A DNA stretch of 64,000 nt. Source: Motiliproteus sediminis. Lineage in GTDB: Bacteria > Pseudomonadota > Gammaproteobacteria > Pseudomonadales > Balneatricaceae. The translations under genes were made by a program, and so were the position numbers. How positions within the stretch are numbered: position 1 is the stretch's first letter; each line of letters begins with the position of its first letter. The stretch spans positions 62,001 to 126,000 of the forward strand of contig NZ_JAERQK010000009.1 in NCBI RefSeq assembly GCF_017912535.1, given 5' to 3'. Of the stretch, positions 34,053 to 41,664 are shown one piece after another. Below the pieces are notes generated by a model that worked only from the letters and a program-made list of their open reading frames with translations, was not told where the DNA came from and did not search any database.

Positions 34053-35525
34053 GTGAAAGAAATATCAGTTATCTATATTGAACGAATTCTCCAAGTTTCC
34101 GTTGGTTTTTTTATTACTTATATGGTTGTAAATTATTTTGATCCAAGTGATTATGGAGTTTATAAATATGTAGTTAGTTTAGGTTCTATGTTTTTAATAC
34201 TTGTTTTATTAGGTTTTAATTTTGCTAATATAAGATATATACCAGAATACCTGCTGCGAAAAGAGTTTGGAAAAATATTTTTCCAAGTTGGATTATTTGC
34301 AATTATTCAATGTGTTCTTATTGTTGTAGTTATGGCGGTTGTCTATACGCTGCACAAAAATGAAATCATTGGTTTTGACAAAAGAATAAGTATCATAATG
34401 CTTAGTGTGTTGTGCTTGCTTTATTATATAAAGTCATACTTCTGTGAAAGCCTATATGTAGCGTTATCGAAAAGATTGAGATTAACTTATTTTAGGATAT
34501 TGCTGTATTTTATACAGTTCGCAATTGTTTATTTTGCAATAAAAGTCAACTTCGTCGATATAAAGGAATTCCTAATTTATATAGTTGCATTTTCAGGAGT
34601 TGAGGTGCTTGTCCTGTCGTTCGGTTTGCTTCTTATTTTAAGAAGAATACTTCCCGGATTGTCAGTAGAAAGTTTTAGTTTGAAAGAACATTTTAGTTAC
34701 GCAACTAATAACTATGGTTTTAGTTGGACAAATTTCCTTCGTGATAATGCGGCGACTATTGTTCTAGTAAGTTACCTGTTTGAGTTTACAGAAGTAGCCT
34801 ATTATTCTGTGGCGTTAATAATACCTAATATAGTACGTTCTTTTAGCCCAAGTAAAATATTTAGCGGATTCCTAATGCCGGAATATGTGAAATCTTATGC
34901 ACGGGACGATGACAAGTCTGTTGTTTTTGATGGATTGAATTTTATGGGTAAATTGAATTTATTGTTCTTGATTCCAGCTTTGATTTATTCATTCTTGATG
35001 TTTCATCCCGTCATTGAGGCACTTTTTGGGGTTGAATACGCCAAAAATTCTATTTATTTGGGCGCGTTTCTTTTCTTAAATATTTTGGCGTTGTCGTATT
35101 TGGATCTCAATTTGTTACTTGCCAATATTATAAAACGATCTGATCTTGTTCTAAAAATAAATATGCTTTCCGTTTCAAATGTTGTAATTATTATATTTTT
35201 GCATGAAATGGGAAATATATCTATTGGCATAGCTAATCTTTCAAGCACAATCTTAACTGTTTTTGTATTCTGGTTGACAGTAGGAAAGATATATTCTGAT
35301 CGGATCAACTTTCACCTTTTTAGTAAAGAGATAGTATCGTACATAGTTGCTATATCGATTTTTTCTCTAATTGTTTTTAATTTAAGCGTAAAGCTGTATG
35401 CAGTTGTTTTTATTTTAGTTTCTCCTGTTATTGCTATCCTTGTGATCAAATCTAAATTTTTTAATATTGATGAAAGGGAGAGTATAAAGAAAATGTTTCC
35501 TAGTAAGATTAAGGGTATTGTATGA
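34053..35525 (+). CDS. wzx: Wzx-type lipid-linked O-unit flippase
   Basis: This 490-residue protein is very hydrophobic, with about twelve predicted membrane segments, of the polysaccharide transporter/MOP superfamily that carries undecaprenyl-pyrophosphate-linked O units across the inner membrane. The N terminus VIYIERILQVSVGFFITYMVVNYF-type pattern ends in DPSDYGVYKYV, a common beginning for flippases. Start GTG 34053 follows a 93 bp AT-rich gap after vioF. The last codons overlap the next gene (ATGA). The gene is AT-rich like the rest of the block. Family assignment rests on hydropathy, length and context, as sequence conservation of Wzx is low. Confidence 0.85.
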   Translation: MKEISVIYIERILQVSVGFFITYMVVNYFDPSDYGVYKYVVSLGSMFLILVLLGFNFANIRYIPEYLLRKEFGKIFFQVGLFAIIQCVLIVVVMAVVYTLHKNEIIGFDKRISIIMLSVLCLLYYIKSYFCESLYVALSKRLRLTYFRILLYFIQFAIVYFAIKVNFVDIKEFLIYIVAFSGVEVLVLSFGLLLILRRILPGLSVESFSLKEHFSYATNNYGFSWTNFLRDNAATIVLVSYLFEFTEVAYYSVALIIPNIVRSFSPSKIFSGFLMPEYVKSYARDDDKSVVFDGLNFMGKLNLLFLIPALIYSFLMFHPVIEALFGVEYAKNSIYLGAFLFLNILALSYLDLNLLLANIIKRSDLVLKINMLSVSNVVIIIFLHEMGNISIGIANLSSTILTVFVFWLTVGKIYSDRINFHLFSKEIVSYIVAISIFSLIVFNLSVKLYAVVFILVSPVIAILVIKSKFFNIDERESIKKMFPSKIKGIV

Positions 35526-36517
35526 GAAAGCCCAAAATATTGATGGTTATAGATAAGCCAAATTGGGCCTACGATCAGATGGCTAACTACATCATGTCTG
35601 AGCTTTCTGATAAATATGACTTTTATAAGGTTATGGCTCAGTACCATATAAAAAATGAACGTCAAACATTAGATTATAAGTTGAAGCAGCCATTTCGGGC
35701 TTTCAAGAGAATCTACTTCGAAAGGTTCAAAAAGAACATTGAGTATGATTTGGTCGTTTATATGTGGTGGCATTTGCCTCAAATAATAGACTTAGATATT
35801 AAGTATAAGTATGTACTAAAAGGTATATTTACCGAGTCGTTCCCTCCTGGTAAGACTATAGATTTTAACGGCAGTGAACGCGAATTTGTCGATTTATATA
35901 TAAAACCAGCTAGTGGTATCATATCCGGAAACAGAAACATAGAAAGATTTTATTCCCGCTTCGATCTTCCCGTTTTTTATGCGACGGGAGCAACTAATAC
36001 AGAAAAATTTATATTTAACAAGAAGAAGAGAGATGACGACCAGTTTATCGTTTGCTGGACAGGAAATCCAAATAGAAATTTTAAGGGTTTCTATGATTTC
36101 GTTAAGCCTGCTGTTGAGTTGGCCAGAAAGAAAAGACCTAATATTAAACTGGTGACTAGATTCAGTGGTCCGCTCAGTACGCTGCCAGATTTTTACAGTA
36201 ATGTTGATGTGATGGCAAACGCGTCTATAGGTGATGCTGGACCAGGATTTATTATCGATGCCGGAGGTTGTGGTATACCTACAATTTCTACTAATGTTGG
36301 ATTTGCTAGTGAAATAATAAGAGATTACGAAAATGGCATCTTTGTAGAAAGAGAAATTGAGAATATCGCTGAAAAAATAATCGAGCTAAATGACGATCGA
36401 GAACTATTAAACAAGCTTAGTGTTAATATTTCTCGTGATATACATCAGAACTGGGGTTATTCCCGAAGAGCTATGTTCTGGGATGAAATGTTTGAAAATG
36501 TTTTAGGTGGCGAGTGA
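35522..36517 (+). CDS. Glycosyltransferase, GT4-like
   Basis: This 331-residue protein has a C-terminal GT-B fold domain with the recognisable glycogen-phosphorylase/GT1-like pattern. DVMANASIGDAGPGFIIDAGGCGIPTISTNVGFASEII contains the E/D-x7-E-like donor site, and VCWTGNPNRNFKGF begins the second Rossmann domain. It likely adds a sugar to the lipid-linked O unit on the cytoplasmic face; donor and linkage cannot be read from sequence. The N-terminal half (KILMVIDKPNWAYDQMA) is variable. It overlaps wzx by 4 bp and is AT-rich. Confidence 0.75.
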   Translation: MRKPKILMVIDKPNWAYDQMANYIMSELSDKYDFYKVMAQYHIKNERQTLDYKLKQPFRAFKRIYFERFKKNIEYDLVVYMWWHLPQIIDLDIKYKYVLKGIFTESFPPGKTIDFNGSEREFVDLYIKPASGIISGNRNIERFYSRFDLPVFYATGATNTEKFIFNKKKRDDDQFIVCWTGNPNRNFKGFYDFVKPAVELARKKRPNIKLVTRFSGPLSTLPDFYSNVDVMANASIGDAGPGFIIDAGGCGIPTISTNVGFASEIIRDYENGIFVEREIENIAEKIIELNDDRELLNKLSVNISRDIHQNWGYSRRAMFWDEMFENVLGGE

Positions 36518-36524
36518 GTTTACT

Positions 36525-37349
36525 ATGAAGCAATCTGAGTTGAATAATAAAGCTAGCAGTTACGTCGATAGCTATGAAGTGATTAAATCATTATCGTCCA
36601 CGTTTGAGCCAAAAGGTATCTTTCATAGCGAGTTGTTGATGGCATATACGTTGATTAAAGAGCTTGGCGTTGAAAAAGTAATAGAGAGCGGAAGAGCTCG
36701 TGGGCAATCAACGGAGATCATAGCAAGAATTTGCCAACAGGATGGCTTGGAGTTTCATAGTATTGAGTACGATGATAAATCACCCGACGTTGCGGTGGCA
36801 GAAAAGCGATTAGCGCCTTATAAAGATGTTTGCACGCTACATTATGGTGATGGCTTTGAACTAATGCCAAAACTTCTCGATGGTAAAGATACATTAATCA
36901 TCATTGATGGCCCGAAGGGCGTTTGGGCTCAAAAGCTTGGTTTACTAATGTTGAAAAAAGAAAATGTTAAAGCAGTGTTGTTTCACGATACACATCGAGA
37001 TGCATATGATTCTAGACCAAGATTAGAGCGTTACTTCGGCCGACACCTTTTGGTATCAGACGATTATGAATATGTTGATGCATTTAGTTATTTGGATGAT
37101 GTCTGCTGGCAAGAAACTAATAAGTTTTTTGACGGGTACGCACCATATAAAAGATATAACACGATAATGAGAAGCTATGCAGGTACGTTGTCTTGTGTGA
37201 TAAATAATAACATAGATGAAACTATGTTGGACAATTATATAAATGATATTAATAGGTCGATACTCGTCAAAGAGTCACTTTTATTCAGGCTAGCCAATAA
37301 AATCAACTTAATATCTATGATTAAAAACCTGCATTGGAAATTAACTTAG
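36525..37349 (+). CDS. Putative SAM-dependent methyltransferase-like protein
   Basis: This 274-residue protein has a Rossmann-like core. VEKVIESGRARGQSTEII resembles the SAM-binding motif I, HSIEYDD could hold the acidic ribose-binding residue, and YGDGFELMPKLL followed by TLIIIDGPKG resembles motifs II-III of the methyltransferase 24 group. A role in methylating a sugar of the O unit is possible, but catalytic residues are not established. ATG 36525 is used; an in-frame GTG at 36507 would overlap the GT gene. It is followed by two GT2-type genes. Confidence 0.55.
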   Translation: MKQSELNNKASSYVDSYEVIKSLSSTFEPKGIFHSELLMAYTLIKELGVEKVIESGRARGQSTEIIARICQQDGLEFHSIEYDDKSPDVAVAEKRLAPYKDVCTLHYGDGFELMPKLLDGKDTLIIIDGPKGVWAQKLGLLMLKKENVKAVLFHDTHRDAYDSRPRLERYFGRHLLVSDDYEYVDAFSYLDDVCWQETNKFFDGYAPYKRYNTIMRSYAGTLSCVINNNIDETMLDNYINDINRSILVKESLLFRLANKINLISMIKNLHWKLT

Positions 37350-37350
37350 T

Positions 37351-38181
37351 ATGCGTAAAATAACACTGCTTGCAACATTTTGGAACGAATTGGAGTGGAT
37401 AGAGGCCTCTCTCGACCAAATGCATAAGTTAAATGCGGATGAAATTATTATTTGCGATGGCTGTTTCGATGAAAATAAATATAACGGCAGTGAAGATGGT
37501 ACATCTGAAGTTTTAAGGAAGTTTGCGGAAGAAAATTCAAATGTCAGGATTATTCGGGCCTTTCGCATAGGTCGTTTAAAATATTTTATCGATAGCATTT
37601 TAATTAATTTTTTTTCTTTGTCTCATGTTGCAAGAACATTAATTGATGCAGTCACTAAATCTAACTATCGTCTTAATCAAGCCTATACTTTTAACAAGAT
37701 GTTATCTATGGCTAAACATAACCAGCCAGGTGACTGGTTTATGACCATAGACGCCGATCAGTTTTATAATGATCGAATGATTGAATTGATTTCAAATAGA
37801 GAAAATTGGAAACTAAGTCCCTCTTGCCACTTGATAACCGCCAAAGAACTGACCTTTTTTGAAGATTTTAATCATTATATTCAAGGGCATGAAAAAAGAA
37901 CATGGAATAACATGCCGCATAGGATAGTGGAAAACGGGAGTTTTTATCCCACCCGCCATTATAAGGTACCAGTAAATGGAAAGCTTAAGTTTTTAGTGGA
38001 TGTCTTTGACACAGAAGATGTCGGATACTATTTCCACTATAAGTTTAGAAGAAACGTTGAAAGACTGGCGATGGGATATGAGCTGGGAGATAGGAAAAAT
38101 CCTGAGGTTTATCCGGATTTGAGTATAAACGTATTCACTGGTGATCATCCTGCTTCTGTTAGTAAAAAGGTATCAGAATGA
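37351..38181 (+). CDS. Glycosyltransferase-like protein, GT2 fold
   Basis: This 276-residue protein looks like a GT-A enzyme. The N terminus ITLLATFWNELEWIEASL is the start of a GT2 Rossmann core, EIIICDGCFDE gives the first acidic nucleotide-binding motif and MTIDADQFYND resembles the DxD metal site. The C-terminal half contains a histidine/aromatic-rich stretch (GYYFHYKFRRNVERLAMGYELG). Donor and acceptor are unknown. It starts 1 bp after the preceding gene and overlaps the next by 4 bp, consistent with tight coupling in the O-unit operon. Confidence 0.65.
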   Translation: MRKITLLATFWNELEWIEASLDQMHKLNADEIIICDGCFDENKYNGSEDGTSEVLRKFAEENSNVRIIRAFRIGRLKYFIDSILINFFSLSHVARTLIDAVTKSNYRLNQAYTFNKMLSMAKHNQPGDWFMTIDADQFYNDRMIELISNRENWKLSPSCHLITAKELTFFEDFNHYIQGHEKRTWNNMPHRIVENGSFYPTRHYKVPVNGKLKFLVDVFDTEDVGYYFHYKFRRNVERLAMGYELGDRKNPEVYPDLSINVFTGDHPASVSKKVSE

Positions 38182-38990
38182 TCGCTTCAGTTATTCTTTC
38201 TACAAGAAATAGATGCTTTTTCTTAAAACAAACTGTTGCGTCCATTATCCCGCAGTTGTCCTGCGATGTTGAGCTATTAATAGTTAATGATTGTTCTGAT
38301 GACGACACGGCCGCATATCTTTATGGCGTCGATTCACCCTGGATTAGAGTTTTCGAAAACAGCCAGCCTCAGGGGCTAACTAGAAATCTTAACTTCCTTA
38401 TGCAGCAGGCCAAGGGTGAATACATCATTCGTATTGATGACGATGATTTGATGACGAAAGATAGAGTTCAGCGCCAAGTCGATTTCGTTAGGCAGCATAA
38501 TTATGATATGTCATGGTGTTTGCCCGAATTTATAGATGAACATAACAATCGCTTTTCTAAGCAAAAGAACTGGGGGCAACAGTATGTATTAGAGATGCTT
38601 GATAGCAAAAATATGATAACCCATGTGTGTACAATATTCCGCCGTGAATCTGTCTTATCATTGGGGGGGTATAGTGAAACGTTTATAACAGGTCAGGACT
38701 GGGATCTTTGGAAAAGAATTAAGACGGCCGGCTTACGTATGGGAATGCAGCAGGAGTATCTTACTCAGGTAAGGATAAATAGAGGATCCGTTACTCTAAA
38801 CAGGCTTGGAATTAAGGATGATCGTACCTATTTTTTTAATTTGTTGAAGGTTTGTTTGAGTAATGATGATTTAAATGGAGCTATTAATAAAGTTCGTGAG
38901 TGTAGGAGATATCAATATATTCCCTATGTGGTGATCAGGTGGATGGTAGGCGAGCGAAGATTGGACGCAATAAGAAAGCTTAGAGCATAA
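38178..38990 (+). CDS. Glycosyltransferase family 2
   Basis: This 270-residue GT2 enzyme has a canonical N-terminal GT-A domain. ASVILSTRNRCFFLKQTV starts it, then LLIVNDCSDDDTA gives the nucleotide-binding acid. GLTRNLNFLMQQAKGEYI leads to the metal-binding IRIDDDDLMTKDRV, and GQDWDLWKR is a typical base-containing ED/QDWDL motif. It is predicted to add a sugar to the undecaprenyl-linked O unit. It is encoded in the AT-rich block, overlapping the previous GT by 4 bp and followed immediately by the candidate polymerase. Confidence 0.85.
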   Translation: MIASVILSTRNRCFFLKQTVASIIPQLSCDVELLIVNDCSDDDTAAYLYGVDSPWIRVFENSQPQGLTRNLNFLMQQAKGEYIIRIDDDDLMTKDRVQRQVDFVRQHNYDMSWCLPEFIDEHNNRFSKQKNWGQQYVLEMLDSKNMITHVCTIFRRESVLSLGGYSETFITGQDWDLWKRIKTAGLRMGMQQEYLTQVRINRGSVTLNRLGIKDDRTYFFNLLKVCLSNDDLNGAINKVRECRRYQYIPYVVIRWMVGERRLDAIRKLRA

Positions 38991-38994
38991 GTTG

Positions 38995-40155
38995 ATGCGT
39001 CATTATTTGATTTATCTATTGTTGTTTTTGGTTGTTATTGCGCAGCTGTTAAATGGGGTGTATGCGCTTGAAATAACGATTACAAATTATGCGTTGTATG
39101 CTCGAGCCGCGATTTTTTGTCTTTTGATTTTTTTGTGCCTATGTTTTAAAGATGCTGTTTGGGTTGTCATGCTGTTTTTGCTTGCTCTTTCAGCTTCATT
39201 AGTTAATTTTATTATCAGCGATGCAGAGGATGTTCATAAACTTCTCGGTAATTTGTATTTCATATCAAAGATTATATATCCAATTTGCTTTCTTGGTGTT
39301 TCCGCATATATTCATAGGTTTCTGGGGATAAACGATAAAATTCATGGTATGCGTTTTTTGAATGCATATGTGTGGGCTTTGCCATTGTTGTCAATCATCG
39401 CTCTTGTTTTTGTTGTTGAATCCGCAAGAACCTATGACGCAAGTTATAGATTCGGATATAAAGGTGTAATCGCAACACAGAACGAGGTAGCCATTACCTT
39501 TCTTTTTCTTGTTATGTATGCCGTTAGCCTTAAGCAACCGATTCAAAAGAGTGTGCTGTTTTTTCTGTGTTTGGTTGGGCTTGTAGTTAGTGGTACAAAA
39601 GCAGCTGCTGGTGTATTTGTTTTGTCTGGTTTGCTTTTTGTCTGGAAAAGTTTTTACAATAAATTTTTTCTTTCTTGTTTGATACTTTTAATTCCTTTGT
39701 CCATGTTTGTGTTTGCAGATGAGATTTATCTTACCTTGTCAAATATGATTGACTACACGGTTCATCAGCAAGAGAGGACAAACTCTTTGTTTAGTGCACT
39801 TGTAAGCGGACGGGATATACAGCTCATGGAAGTTCTATCATCGACCGATGTCGGGCTGTATCAGGCTCTCCTTGTTGGTGGTGTTGTCTCCTATGATTTA
39901 ACAACAGAGCTCGATTTTTTTGATTTGGTACTATTTTGTGGAGTTCCCTTTTCGTTGCTGTATTTATTTGTAATGAGCAAGTTCGCTGTAGAGCTGCGTC
40001 ATTTCCAGTATAAGATATTCTTCTTCAGTATTTTGATAGTCTTGATGTCCTTTGGTGGACATGTTATTTATGCAGTAAGTTCATTTGAGATACTTTTCGT
40101 TTTGACGGTTTTATTGTATGAGAAAAACTTTAAAGAAAGTGCTGCTTTTAGCTAG
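38995..40155 (+). CDS. wzy: Candidate Wzy O-antigen polymerase
   Basis: This 386-residue protein is hydrophobic throughout, with about ten to twelve membrane segments and a larger loop around residues 235-300 containing acidic and arginine residues (SALVSGRDIQLMEVL). Length, topology and position between glycosyltransferase genes fit Wzy, which polymerises O units in the periplasm. Wzy proteins share little sequence, so this is a context-based call. ATG 38995 follows a TTG at 38992. The end overlaps the following acyltransferase gene by 38 bp. It is the only such candidate in the block. Confidence 0.7.
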   Translation: MRHYLIYLLLFLVVIAQLLNGVYALEITITNYALYARAAIFCLLIFLCLCFKDAVWVVMLFLLALSASLVNFIISDAEDVHKLLGNLYFISKIIYPICFLGVSAYIHRFLGINDKIHGMRFLNAYVWALPLLSIIALVFVVESARTYDASYRFGYKGVIATQNEVAITFLFLVMYAVSLKQPIQKSVLFFLCLVGLVVSGTKAAAGVFVLSGLLFVWKSFYNKFFLSCLILLIPLSMFVFADEIYLTLSNMIDYTVHQQERTNSLFSALVSGRDIQLMEVLSSTDVGLYQALLVGGVVSYDLTTELDFFDLVLFCGVPFSLLYLFVMSKFAVELRHFQYKIFFFSILIVLMSFGGHVIYAVSSFEILFVLTVLLYEKNFKESAAFS

Positions 40156-40672
40156 ACATGCTTTTCGATTCAATTTTGGTAAGTTCAGTGATATAGGGTA
40201 TGGAACTAAGGTTGTCAGGTACCAGTATTTTGATGTTGGCTCCTATTTTTTTTGTGGAAGGTTTTGCTATTTTTCTACAAACCAGCACTGTCCTGTTCTT
40301 ATCGGAGATGATGTTATGTTTGGCCCCGAGGTTATGATTTTGGGCGGCGGTCACGACTATAAGTATACATTGGGGCATATACGGCATAAAACTTCTCCCG
40401 TAGAAAAGAAGTCCTCTATTGTCATAGAAAATGGCGTGTGGGTTGGTGCTCGAGCTATCATCCTTGACGGCGCGGTGGTGTCTGAAGGGGCTGTTATCGG
40501 TGCCGGAGAGGTTATTAGGGATACCGTTCCTCCTTACTGTGTATATGCAGATGGTAAAGTAAGGCCAAGGTTTAAAACAGAAGAAGAACTTAAAACTTTA
40601 CTTAATAATGTGGGTTCAAAGTATAGCGTTCGAGAGGTATCGGACTTTATTTTACAGTGGAAGAATCGGTGA
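40118..40672 (+). CDS. Left-handed beta-helix acyltransferase (CatB/WbbJ-like)
   Basis: This 184-residue hexapeptide-repeat acyltransferase shows repeats VLIGDDVMFGPEVMILGGGHDY, IVIENGVWVGARAIILDGAVV and SEGAVIGAGEVIRDTVPPY, each read from the sequence. The histidine in GGGHDY is the usual catalytic residue of this class. Such enzymes O- or N-acetylate sugars using acetyl-CoA, here probably on the O unit. It overlaps the wzy end by 38 bp and its last codons overlap the next glycosyltransferase. It is AT-rich like its neighbours. Confidence 0.85.
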   Translation: MRKTLKKVLLLARHAFRFNFGKFSDIGYGTKVVRYQYFDVGSYFFCGRFCYFSTNQHCPVLIGDDVMFGPEVMILGGGHDYKYTLGHIRHKTSPVEKKSSIVIENGVWVGARAIILDGAVVSEGAVIGAGEVIRDTVPPYCVYADGKVRPRFKTEEELKTLLNNVGSKYSVREVSDFILQWKNR

Positions 40673-41664
40673 AAATTTCTATTGTTGGTCCTTATCCTCC
40701 TCCCTATGGTGGTATTTCTAACCATATTTTTAGAATCTTACCTTATTTGAGAGACTCTCAAATAGATTTTTCCGTTTTCAACCAGTATGAGCATGAAGAT
40801 CTTTTAGCCAATGTTAGTTCCACTAAGGGTAGCTATATTTGGTGGGTTAAATTTCTTTTTACAAGTAAGAGTGGGCTTGTTCATTTTCATCAGTTTTCAT
40901 GGTTACATTTTTTATACTTGTTCTTTTTTTCTTTGGTACATGGTGACTGCTTTCTTATATCTATTCATAATGAAAAGCTACTTAATTGTCCCGTATGGGT
41001 CAGAAAGGCTGCTGTCAAACTTCTTAAGATGACTCGATGTAAGAGTGTCATTGTAGTTTCGAGATCGGTAGGGAGTATGCTCGATCAATGCGGCGTTAAG
41101 AATGTCCGGTACCTGCCCGCTTATGTGCCTCCTAAAACCAATTTTCAGCGGCGCAATAATCATACCTCTACCACCGTTCTTTTTAATATTTGGAAAGTTC
41201 AGGACCAAGATTCGATTGTAAAATATGGTATAGATCTTCTTGTTGATCTTGCTGTTTCTTACCCGGAAATAGAATTTGAATGTTTCGTCGCGCAGTCAAA
41301 GAATATTGCGCTTATTGAAACGATGCTTACCAAAAAATCGGCTAATAATTGCGTTTTACGGATCGGCGAGAATCTTGTCGATCATTTTCATAGAGCCGAT
41401 CTTTTTTTGCGCTTAAACAGGGATGATGCGTATGGCGTTTCCATACAGGAGGCGATGGATTGTGGTGTGCCTGCCATCGCGTCTGATGTTTGTGAACGGC
41501 CACGCGGTGCGCTGTTGTTCAAGAACGGATGTTATGAAGACTTAAAGCAGAAGTTTGAGTGTGCGCTTGCGGCGAAGAAGGAAGATCTGCTTAAGGATAA
41601 AGTAGATACCCATTTTCATACTGAGTTGATAGAGCTCTACAAGGTCCTATTGGGGAAACAATGA
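40669..41664 (+). CDS. Glycosyltransferase family 4
   Basis: This 331-residue GT-B glycosyltransferase has a family N terminus, KISIVGPYPPPYGGISNHI. The C-terminal donor-binding region is RADLFLRLNRDDAYGVSIQEAMDCGVPAIASDV, which contains the GT4 E-x7-E-like motif. It probably adds a late sugar of the O unit. GTG 40669 is chosen because it overlaps the previous stop (GTGA) and gives the canonical N terminus; GTG 40657 would add four residues. The end overlaps the next gene by 4 bp. The AT-rich composition ends with this gene. Confidence 0.85.
   Translation: MKISIVGPYPPPYGGISNHIFRILPYLRDSQIDFSVFNQYEHEDLLANVSSTKGSYIWWVKFLFTSKSGLVHFHQFSWLHFLYLFFFSLVHGDCFLISIHNEKLLNCPVWVRKAAVKLLKMTRCKSVIVVSRSVGSMLDQCGVKNVRYLPAYVPPKTNFQRRNNHTSTTVLFNIWKVQDQDSIVKYGIDLLVDLAVSYPEIEFECFVAQSKNIALIETMLTKKSANNCVLRIGENLVDHFHRADLFLRLNRDDAYGVSIQEAMDCGVPAIASDVCERPRGALLFKNGCYEDLKQKFECALAAKKEDLLKDKVDTHFHTELIELYKVLLGKQ

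Larger units (their letters stand above)
33210..41660 (+). other. AT-rich gene block within the polysaccharide locus
   Basis: From vioF to the second GT4 gene the sequence and codon use are plainly AT-rich (many AAA, ATA, TTT, TTA codons), unlike the flanking GC-rich genes. The change is sharp at about 33.2 kb and at about 41.66 kb. The genes inside are serotype-type functions (flippase, polymerase, transferases). This fits a horizontally exchanged O-unit cassette between more conserved flanks. Confidence 0.8.
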
